Below, one piece after another: positions 23,961-34,400 of a stretch of 64,000 nucleotides of DNA (its first letter is position 1; each line of letters starts with the position of its first letter). This DNA comes from Pyrenopolyporus hunteri (lineage: Eukaryota; Ascomycota; Sordariomycetes; Xylariales; Hypoxylaceae). Below the pieces are notes generated by a model, which worked only from the letters and a program-made list of their open reading frames with translations, did no database searches and had not been told where the DNA came from. The stretch is from contig CADCXC010000005.1 in assembly GCA_902806595.1 (NCBI GenBank), forward strand, positions 186,001 to 250,000, in the 5' to 3' direction. Position numbers and translations under genes: made by a program.

Positions 23961-24263
23961 AAGTAGTAGGTAAGGTCAGATATCTCGGAGGCGACGATCT
24001 AGATTTATTAGTCTGCTCCCCCCTTAAGGACAGAAGAGATCGCATGCGACTCTCATGCAATATGCTCGTAATCGGTCGCGACAGGGTCTCCGGACAAATT
24101 CATTCGTTGGGCTCCAACCAACAATGAGCAACTTGGAAATAGATGGTGTCGTGCCCCTTCATAGGGAGAATCCATATATATTATGGTGTGGCCCGATGGG
24201 AAATGAAGGAGAGCATTGAATTGTCAGATACTGCGAGATCCAATAATAAGATATCACCCGTTT

Positions 24264-24305
24264 GGCTGCTGGCTGCTGGCTGCTGGTTGCTGGTTGCTGG
24301 CTGTA
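24264..24305. repeat. GGCTGCT minisatellite, six copies
   Basis: The seven-base units are GGCTGCT x3, GGTTGCT x2 and GGCTGTA in tandem. Variants are grouped, not random, suggesting stepwise expansion. Confidence 0.9.
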
Positions 24306-25296
24306 CGGCATACATACAGGTAAAGGTGAGTTGATTCAATGGAAGCGATTTGATTATCGGATAGGTACCAGGTATGGGTGGTATGGGTGGTACGGAGTAC
24401 ATAGTACCTTGACATCAGGGTACTTCCCGCTCATGTAATATACCTACCAGGTAGGTACCTAGGATTGCAAGGTCTTAGCACCCAATCGCCAAGACCCAAT
24501 AATATTAGATGAGGGAGGAAAGATGTCATACCTTCTTTTTCCTTTTTCTTTTCTCTTCTCAGCCACTGAATCGTCATGGCGCCTCAACGTGCCAACCAAG
24601 AAGGCTATTATTGGACTAACGCCATTGAGCCAGTTAGAGTCCCAGGAAATTACTGTCTCAGCCACAGGATGCAAGGCTGAACTCCTGTAGCTTATACGTG
24701 TATGTAGTTTGAGAAGGTACGTATAAGTAGGTACCTGCCTATTTCCTACATATATGTACATGTAGGTGTCGTTTGGTGGCTTGTAATACCTGGTAAGTAC
24801 CTACCTATATACGTATCTCCCAACCAGAATACGTGTATGAAATTCCTCGTTCCTGTCCCCGGAGACATCGACACGGTCATAACATTAACAACCATCTAGG
24901 CGTTCTACTGGTTCGAGGCCGCGCCACTATATCCGAGTGGCATTTTCATCTCTTATTCACATATAAAAATACATTGATATTCCATAGTAGAACGGAGAAC
25001 ACCGTAGCCCCCGTTTCCTCTAAATCGCCAATTCAGCTTTTTGAGTCCTCGTACCTACAAGATACAAATAATGTTATAGCCTAGAAAGAGTGCTATGTTT
25101 ATGTCATATTCCACGCGAGGATTGAGAATACAGGTAGCCGTGATGGTCACTGGAATCCCTGAATCTGCTGGCCGCAATGTCCCACATCCGATACTCGCCG
25201 GCCCAAGACCGGGCGCGGCATCTTGAGTCCGATCGGTGTCGTAGGAGGGACGACACTCATCGCTACATGGATAGCGATGACTGGGCGCAGTGTATA

Positions 25297-26026
25297 TCAA
25301 GCCGCACCGGTCCCCTCCTTCCAGCCAATCGGTATCAGAGCGGCTGCAACATCGTTGACGCCTCTTTCCGTAGCCAGCAAGTTGAACTGCGCAGCCGCAT
25401 TTCGTGTATCCAAGATTTCCACCCTCATGCCTAAGCTGCTAATATGACTCCTTAGCTCCGGGCTTATAGGTCGGATCTCCGGCCCAAGGCCCAGTATCAA
25501 CAGGTCTGCGTTATCACAGTCAGTATACAATATCCTCTAGGATGGGGACGTACTGGTGCCACTCCTCACCTGGCCGTGGCCATATCAACCCAAGCAGGCC
25601 GAGCGCATCGTTGGGCACCTCCCATTGCCCCTTCTTGTTCAGCAGCCTCTTTTCGCCGCGAGCCAACCAGGGGCGCCATGCAAAGGCTTCGCCGCCGACC
25701 AAGATGACGCCAGAGCCATCGGTCACCTTTGCGCCGCTATTCAGGTGGAAACCATGTGATGTGCAGACATCAACGGAGGTGGAAGGCACCGGGGTGTTGC
25801 CCAGCACATCTAAGTTCTCGAAGTTGGCACGAACCGGCTTTTCGGCTATGCGGTGCGAGGCAGTCGTATGGAATGGCGACTCTATCCGTAGGGAGGCTAC
25901 GGAGCTTCTTGCAGGGTGATGTGTTGGCGTCGCTGTGAATAATGACTGGCGGCTTTGGGGCCTCTGTGATCGCAGAATCGCAGTGAATCGACTAAGGGGC
26001 CGACAAGTCCGTGTTGAGGAGGCCAT
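25297..26026 (-). CDS. NDUFAF3-type mitochondrial complex I assembly factor (DUF498/Mth938-like)
   Basis: Exon 1 is 26026-25570 and exon 2 is 25505-25297, joined across a 64-nt intron (GTGAGG donor, CTGAC branch point, CGCAG acceptor). This gives 221 residues. An Arg/Ser-rich presequence of about 55 residues (MASSTRTCRPLSRF, then HTTASHR) predicts mitochondrial import. The body is a DUF498/Mth938-like fold: VILVGGEAFAWRPW, WEVPNDALGLLGLIWPRP joined to DLLILGLG, then the conserved ILDTRNAAAQFNLLATERG. The donor was placed earlier than the longest open frame because that joins WPRP directly to DLLILGLG, which matches the family and keeps phase. Human NDUFAF3 works in early assembly of respiratory complex I; the same role is inferred here. 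A non-canonical ending is not needed. Confidence 0.9.
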
Positions 26027-27083
26027 AACCGTTTTGAATGTGTGTTAGCTTTTAGCCGCGAGGTCCATCACGCTCGTTTGGTCTAGCTTATCGAATGTTT
26101 CCCGGCTCTCTTGCTCTTCGGAGGAAGCTGGAGCTTGCGCAAAAAGAGGGTGGGTTGAACGTCATTATTTTTGGGGAAGCTCGTACGGTGATTTTTCCGA
26201 TATTACTCACACTGTGTCGTATCTTTGCATTTACGTATATAGGTAGTATAATGGTAACCACAGATATTTCTCTTTACATACCTACCTAGATATAAAATAA
26301 CTCGAAATTCTGTTCATTCGCTTATAGGGTATATAGGTACCAGTTAGCTTTGCTGATTGGATGGCCTTTCTTCAGGTCGATATCACGTTAGCTAGAGTTA
26401 TTCCAAGGCGAGGTCACTTCAGGGTTAGATATAAAATATAGAGTATTACAACGAAGTGTTAGCTCCAGCATAAAATCACTTACGCCGATTATTCTATCCG
26501 CGCTTTCTCTAGAGTACTATATTTTGGACTTGTTTACAAGGACACTACGACAATGGCCTGATAATAGTAATAATCCTGATGTGAGCATGATGAATGATTA
26601 GATCCAAAACTGCGGTTCTGTTGGACGGGGTCGTGTTTCTGCTTTACTAACTAGTGCTTATCAGCAAGGGCAGACGTGGCTCTAGTAAGTTGAAATGGTC
26701 ATAATCAATAGGAACGTAGGCATATTCCTGGGATGAAGTTATAGGAGAGCACGTTCAACCCAACGTCGCGAGAGGGCTATAGGGTCGACACTCTCCGAAT
26801 CAGAAAGACACAGAAGAATGTGTCGTCCAAGATCTAACCTACTACAGTCGGCGGGGGCAAAATATTCTTTCGTGTCACAATGGAATAAAGTGCGTGGAAA
26901 ACGACGCGAGTATGTTGGTGGTCCTGATGTCGTTATACCATTCCGATCATCTAGACCATGAGAAGAAGCCCTAGAAACAGAAGACAGCTATTCAGTAGCT
27001 GTTCGCATGACATGCAGCCCTGTCCCTCTGAACACCAATACAATGACGGCCGAACCATTCCATCCCAGAGTCATTCGGTAGGT
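26027..27083. other. Intergenic, no gene recognised
   Basis: The sequence is moderately AT-rich, with a few TAGGTACC-like motifs (26280-26290, 26330-26340). It holds the 5' region of the NDUFAF3-type gene and the 3' end of the eL34 gene. Confidence 0.5.
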
Positions 27084-27812
27084 TTATTTCTTCTTGGAAC
27101 CCTCGTTCTGCTCCTTGAGCACCTTCTTGACGATCTTTTGCTCCTCAATCAAGAATGCTCGGACAATTCGGTCTCGCACGCAGTTGCCGCATCTTGAACC
27201 ACCGTACGCTCGCTGGACGGTCTTCTTGGGGTGGGAGATCTGGGAGTATTCACGGGGCCGGAGGGCGGGAATCTATGCGAAAGGACAACGTATTAGCACG
27301 TGTTTGTCAAGTTGTGCTGTGTAGACTGATTCGCGTCATGGGAAGAGCCCATGGACCAAAGTAAACCCCGAATTTTCGGATTGCAACATGATTAAAACAC
27401 GATATATATCGCGCTGATCGTATTCACAAAAGATTAATGAATCGAGCGTGTAGAATTAATGTGCCGATCGTGTGTGTGCGCGTGACGGCGGTTCGACTCG
27501 TTTCGGACCCTTTCGCATGTCCTTCGAATTGACTCGAGACAAACAGGTAAAATGTACTTACGCCAGGGAGTTTTACACCGCAGTCACCGCATTTCGGGGC
27601 GGTTCCTCGCTTCTTGATGTGAAGGGCTCGTAGCTCACCACCCGGGGTCTTGACGACTCGGGTCTTGTTGGAGGTGGTGTTGTACCTTTGAACGAAATGT
27701 TAGCTTCGTGCGCGCGTCCAACAGCTGGAGATATTCAAATTCGAGAAGCATTTCAGTCGGCTAGAGAGACATACGGATTGCGACGGCGGTAGGTGACTCG
27801 GTTGTTCGCCAT
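27084..27812 (-). CDS. RPL34: 60S ribosomal protein eL34
   Basis: This structural protein of the large cytosolic ribosomal subunit has three minus-strand exons: 27812-27775, 27685-27562 and 27272-27084. The introns are 89 and 289 nt with GTATGT and GTAAGT donors and CTAAC/CTAAT branch points. The product is 116 residues and very basic. Family features are the N-terminus MANNRVTYRRRNPYNTTSNK, a CxxC zinc-type pair (CGDC), a second pair (CGNC) and the Lys-rich end. The long second intron is common in fungal ribosomal protein genes. It is transcribed away from PRP8 from a shared 653-bp intergenic region. Confidence 0.97.
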
Positions 27813-28465
27813 TGTGACTGTGGTTGCTGGTGGAATGGATTGACTTCTTCCTGTGCAACTTTTTTTTGTGAGGGATGAATTTTTGGTGTTTTTGGAGATG
27901 AGATGTGTGGGATGGAACCTTGAGCCCGCTTACCGATTCGAACCAATGGAGAAAGTCGGTGTGGGGCTAGAGACTAGCCACACGTGCCAGGTACCTAGGT
28001 ACCGAACCTTTCAACAGCCACATTACAAAGTCATAGCCACGTGACTACCTAGGTACCTACCTATACTCCTAGCGTCCCTTATGTAATACTACCCATGGAA
28101 CCTACCTACGTACAGTAGGTAGGTACCTTAGCTCGGGGGACTCGCTCCCATGCATCAAGGGTGGGTCCTTCAAACAAAAGGTCCTTGGAAAAATTGCCGC
28201 CAGTCGACCGTTGAGGCGATTCTAACCCTCATTCCATCAACTTTAACCTTCTTAACGACCCTTTCGCGTCGGTCAAATTACGAGACGACGCGTCTGACCG
28301 CAACTATAATAATAATAGCACATCCGGGATTGCTGGGAGCTAACGCCTGCATTCGATTGTATTTGGTGTCCTAAGCATCCTCGCGCGACAGATCGCGCCG
28401 CGGTAGCGACAGCATCGAAAGAAAAGGGTCGCGTAGTCTCTATCTCAGCCTCTGTCGACTCAGAG
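27813..28465. promoter_or_regulatory. Shared upstream region of eL34 (-) and PRP8 (+)
   Basis: The two housekeeping genes diverge from this 653-bp region. It contains several TAGGTACC-type motifs (27990-28000, 28047-28062, 28114-28123) and a CTAACCCT element at 28222-28229. CTAACCCT resembles the TTAGGG-type (Tbf1) box found at many fungal ribosomal protein promoters, but a single copy is weak evidence. No TATA box is obvious. Confidence 0.45.
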
Positions 28466-31400
28466 ATGTCATCCTTTCAGCCTCCTCCCCCTCCTCCTGG
28501 ATGGGGTCCGCCGCCGCCGCCGCCTCCCCCCCCAGGTCCTCCCTCAGATTTCCTTCCTCCGCCTCCTGGGGCACCAGCTCCTCCCCCCCCTGGATACCGC
28601 CCTCCGACCGACCCGCAGATAGCCAAGTTCGCACAGAAGAAGAAGGAATGGCTTCGGAATCAGCGAAATCGCTTTGGCGAGAAGCGCAAGGGCGGCTTCG
28701 TAGAGACTCAGAAGGCCGACATGCCGCCGGAGCATCTACGCAAGATTGTGAAGGATATCGGGGATGTTTCCCAGAAGAAGTATACGAGCGACAAGCGAAG
28801 CTACCTTGGCGCTCTCAAGTTCATGCCGCATGCGGTCATGAAGCTATTAGAGAACATGCCGATGCCGTGGGAGTCGGCGAGAGAGGTCAAGGTCTTGTAC
28901 CACGTCAACGGGTGCTTGACGCTCGTCAACGAGATCCCCCGAGTTATCCCGCCTGTGTTCCATGCGCAATGGGCTACGATGTGGTTAACCATGAGGAAGG
29001 AGAAGAGCGATCGAAGGCTATTCAAGAGGATGAGATTCCCGCCGTTTGATGACGAGGAACCCCCGTTGTCTTGGTCGGAAAACATCGAGGATGTCGAACC
29101 GCTGGAGCCAATTCAGATGGAGCTCGACGAGGAAGAAGATAGTGCCGTATATGAATGGTTCTACGACCATCGGCCTCTAGTCGATACCGAGCACGTTAAT
29201 GGACCGAGCTACAAGCGATGGAATCTCACATTACCGCAGATGGCTGCGCTCCATCGACTTAGCCGCCCGTTATTAAGTGAGATTGTCGACCAAAATTACT
29301 TCTATCTCTTTGACTTGAAGAGTTTCCTTACTGCTAAAGCTTTGAACGTCGCGCTACCTGGTGGTCCCCGGTTTGAACCTCTGTATAAGGATATCGATCC
29401 GAACGATGAGGATTTCGGGGAGTTTAATGCCATCGACAGGATTATATTCCGTTTTCCGATTCGGACCGAGTACCGGGTCGCCTATCCCTATCTCTATAAT
29501 TCACTTCCGCGAAGCGTACAGTTCAACTGGCACTCTCACCCCCAAGTTGTGTATACTAAATCCGAAGACCCTAACCTGCCCGCGTTCCATTTCGATCCCA
29601 TGATCAACCCCATTTCTTCCCGCTCGGTTGCGCCAAAGAATATCACGGTCAGTCACGAGGACGAGATCTTTGGTGCGGGCAATATCGAGGAGCCTGAAGA
29701 CGAAGCTTTCGAACTACCGGCCGGTGTCGAGCCCTTCCTGGCGGATGAGGACCTTTATACTGAGGATACGTCATCGGCTATAGCGCTTTGGTGGGCTCCC
29801 TTCCCGTTCAACCGCAGATCTGGTCGAATGGTTCGCGCGCAGGACGTCCCGCTCGTGAAGCAGTGGTATCTTGAGCACTGTCCTCCGAAGCAGCCTGTTA
29901 AAGTTCGAGTATCTTACCAGAAGCTCCTGAAGACGTACGTTCTGAACGAGCTTCATAAAAAGAAGCCGAAGGCTCAAAATCGCCAGAGCCTACTGAGGAG
30001 CTTGAAGCAGACCAAATTTTTCCAGCAGACGACGATTGACTGGGTTGAAGCTGGCCTTCAGGTTTGTCGGCAGGGGTTCAATATGTTGAACCTCCTAATC
30101 CATCGAAAGAACCTTACATATCTTCACCTAGATTATAATTTCAACTTGAAACCCGTGAAGACGCTGACGACGAAGGAGCGGAAGAAGTCACGTTTCGGAA
30201 ATGCCTTCCATCTAATGCGTGAGATACTGCGCTTAACGAAGCTCATTGTCGACGCGCAGGTGCAATACCGTCTGGGCAACATAGATGCTTTCCAATTGGC
30301 GGACGGCATACTCTACGCCTTCAACCATGTCGGCCAGCTGACTGGTATGTACCGGTATAAGTACAAGCTCATGCACCAGATCCGGTCATGCAAGGATCTA
30401 AAGCATCTTATTTATTACCGGTTCAACAGCGGACCTGTTGGCAAGGGTCCTGGTTGTGGTTTCTGGGCGCCTGCATGGAGGGTCTGGCTTTTCTTCATGC
30501 GAGGCATCATTCCGCTTCTTGAGCGGTGGCTGGGGAACCTGCTCTCCCGTCAATTTGAAGGACGTCACAGCAAAGGGGTGGCTAAAACTGTGACGAAGCA
30601 ACGTGTCGAGTCGCATTTTGACCTTGAACTCCGAGCGTCGGTTATGGCCGACCTAATGGACATGATGCCCGAGGGTATCAAACAGAACAAGGTTAATACT
30701 GTTCTTCAACATTTGTCTGAAGCCTGGAGGTGTTGGAAGAGCAATATTCCGTGGAAGGTTCCCGGCCTACCCGCACCTATCGAAAATATCATTCTCCGCT
30801 ACGTCAAAGCGAAAGCAGACTGGTGGATTTCCGTCGCTCATTATAATCGTGAGCGTATCCGGCGAGGTGCCACTGTTGACAAGACAGTCGCGAAGAAGAA
30901 CGTAGGTCGTCTAACGCGCCTTTGGCTCAAGGCCGAACAGGAACGGCAACACAATTACATGAAGGATGGACCTTACGTATCGTCCGAGGAAGCTGTCGCG
31001 ATCTACACGACGACGGTTCACTGGCTCGAGTCGCGGAAGTTCACCCCTATTCCGTTTCCAAGCGTGTCTTACAAGCACGATACGAAAATTCTAATCCTTG
31101 CCCTCGAAAGACTACGGGAGGCATACTCCGTAAAGGGCCGTCTCAACCAGAGTCAGCGAGAGGAGTTGGCTCTGATTGAACAAGCTTATGATAGCCCCGG
31201 TACCACTTTGGAAAGGATCAAGCGATTCCTGCTGACACAGCGGGCTTTCAAGGAGGTGCAAATCGACATGAACGATAACTACAGCACCATCAACCCCGTT
31301 TACGACATCGAGCCCATAGAGAAAATTAGCGACGCATATCTCGACCAGTACCTTTGGTACCAGGCTGATCAGCGACATCTCTTCCCCGCTTGGATCAAAC

Positions 31401-34400
31401 CATCAGACTCCGAAGTACCACCCTTACTGGTATACAAATGGGCTCAGGGCATCAACAACCTGGAGAGGGTTTGGGAGACTGCCGATGGAGAATGTAACGT
31501 CATGATTGAGACTGAGCTTTCCAAGGTCTACGAAAAGATAGATCTCACTCTACTCAATAGGCTCCTGAGGTTGATCATGGATCACAACCTAGCAGACTAT
31601 ATCAGCTCCAAGAACAACGTCCAATTAACCTATAAGGACATGAATCATGTCAACAGTTATGGCATGATCCGCGGTCTCCAGTTCTCGGGCTTCGTCTTCC
31701 AATATTATGGCCTTGTTCTCGACCTATTGCTCCTTGGTCTCAACCGTGCTAGCGAGATCGCAGGGCCACCGTCAAGCCCGAACGACTTCCTTCAGTTCCG
31801 CGACCGCGAGACGGAAACCAAGCATCCCATTCGCCTCTATACAAGGTATATTGACAAGATCTGGGTTTTCCTGCGATTTACTGCCGAGGAATCGCGAGAT
31901 CTCATACAAAGGTTCCTCACAGAACAGCCCGACCCCAACTTCGAGAATGTCATCGGATACAAGAGTAAGAAATGCTGGCCGAGGGACTCGCGCATGCGGT
32001 TGATGAGACACGACGTCAACCTCGGCCGGGCCGTCTTTTGGGACTTGAAGAATCGACTCCCTCGATCCGTCACCACAATTGAGTGGGATGATACCTTCGC
32101 TAGCGTCTACAGCCGTGACAACCCAAATTTGCTCTTCTCCATGTGTGGATTTGAGGTTCGTATCCTTCCAAAGATTAGGAATCAAAACGACGAATTCCCT
32201 ATCAAGGATAGCGTTTGGTCTCTCGTGGACAATACGACCAAAGAGAGAACCGCGCATGCTTTCCTACAAGTTACAGAGGAAGATATCCAAAAGTTCAACA
32301 ATAGAATTCGCCAGATTCTCATGTCTTCTGGATCAACAACCTTCACTAAGATCGCCAATAAATGGAACACGGCCCTCATCGCTCTGTTCACGTACTATCG
32401 CGAAGCTGCAGTGTCGACAGTCAACTTATTAGACACTATTGTTAAATGCGAGACCAAGATTCAAACACGGGTAAAGATAGGGTTGAACTCGAAGATGCCG
32501 TCTCGTTTCCCTCCCGCCGTTTTCTACACGCCGAAAGAATTGGGTGGGTTAGGAATGATTTCTGGCTCGCACATTCTTATACCAGCCAGCGATAAGCGCT
32601 ACTCAAAACAGACAGACGTTGGAGTCAGTCACTTCAGAGCCGGTATGACACATGACGAGGAGACACTCATCCCAAACATTTTCCGATACATTATCCCTTG
32701 GGAAGCCGAGTTCATCGACTCGCAGAGAGTCTGGACCGAGTACTCCCAAAAACGACTAGAGGCCAACCAGCAGAACAGACGTTTAACCTTGGAGGATCTA
32801 GAAGATAGTTGGGACCGCGGATTGCCCCGTATCAATACTCTATTCCAAAAGGACCGAAGCACTCTCAGCTTCGACAAGGGCTTCCGAACGAGAAGCGAGT
32901 TTAAAATATACCAATTAATGAAGAGTAACCCATTCTGGTGGACGAGCCAGCGGCATGATGGGAAGCTTTGGAACCTGAACGCCTACCGTTCCGATGTGAT
33001 CCAGGCTTTAGGTGGCGTTGAAACGATCCTTGAGCATACTCTATTTAAGGCAACAGGTTTTCCCTCTTGGGAGGGTCTGTTTTGGGAGAAGGCCTGTCTT
33101 GCCAAAGGGACCAAGCTATTGCGATACGACCATACGCAGGTCGCCGTCGAAGACGTCAAGGAAGGGGACCTACTCCTAGGTCCTGATGGAGAACCACGAC
33201 GTGCGTTTAATGTGGTTAATGGCAAAGACCGTCTCTATCGTATCAAGATTGGAGGCCGTCAGGAGGATCTCGTTGTGACTCCTAACCACATTCTAGTTTT
33301 CCACAAGAAGAGCGATAGCCAGTCTACTAGCCATGATCACCGGCGAGTGTACTGCTCCCCTAGTCGCGAGAGATACGGGCCATGTTATGCCTTGCCAAGT
33401 CCTACTACCGAGACGAACAACTTCGAGTTCGACACAGTTGAGATGACGGCCGCCGAGTTCGCAGCCCTTGAGCCCGAGGAAAGGGGCAAATATAAACTCT
33501 TTAGGTCGCCTGGTTTCGAGTTACCTGAAGAGGCTGTGCCGTTCAATCCGTATTTCCTGGGACTCTGGCTCGGAGATGGAAAGCATATGGCCACACACAA
33601 TATCCTTGAACCGGAGGTTCGAGAGTTCCTTGTTAGATATGCAGCTGAACTCAATGTTCAACTCACGCGGCATGAGGAAGATAAGGTCTTGGATACCAAC
33701 CTAGATGTTGTCAGTGAGGATGAAGAGATAAGCTCTGGAGACGAAGAAAGCTCCGAGGACCACAACCGTCGGCGTGTTGTCCGTTTACGGGCCGGTCACA
33801 GAATATATGGAAGTCCAATGCCCGAGGAAGAAGAATTGCTCGCTACCGAGATAGTCAACCCCTCCCAGAGCGCCTTGGGTGTTAAGGGACTCTCTCTGGC
33901 GCTCCGCAAACTCGACGTATGTGCTGGGGCCGGATCAGCCGTCCATGACGACCGAAAACGTATTCCCTCTATATTTATGAGAAACTCAAGGTCCGTTCGT
34001 ATGGCTGTCCTCGAAGGTTTGCTTGACAGCGCCGGCTGGTACGCCTATTCTGATAATGTGTATGGTCTTAGCCATGACAAACATGAAGATTCAGCTCTGT
34101 TCTGGGATACAGTCGCGCTTGCACGTTCATTAGGCTTCGGTGTCTCGACGAGGGAGCAGATGGTGTGGAATGACACTCGTACGGAGCAACGTCCCCAGTT
34201 AGTCGCTCAGATATCTGGCGATCTGAGTGAAATACGATGCTTGCTTGCGCGCAAAGTCGGAACCATGCACTTCAGCCCCCAGGCCCACAGGTTTACCGTT
34301 AAGAACATTACCCTCGAATCAGAAGCTACTGAATGGGCGGGTTTCCGAGTCGATAAAGACCAGCTCTATTTGCGACACGACTATCTTGTGCTTCACAACA

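Larger units (their letters stand above)
23590..25296. other. Intergenic with two minisatellites
   Basis: The left end is the promoter of the hydrolase-phosphatase gene. TAGGTACC motifs are at 24362-24370, 24449-24465 and 24730-24740. No gene is recognised. Confidence 0.55.

Noticed and set aside
25515..25530. Stop at the end of the first open frame of the NDUFAF3-type gene
   Set aside because: An earlier GTGAGG donor joins two conserved halves in phase, so this stop is intronic.
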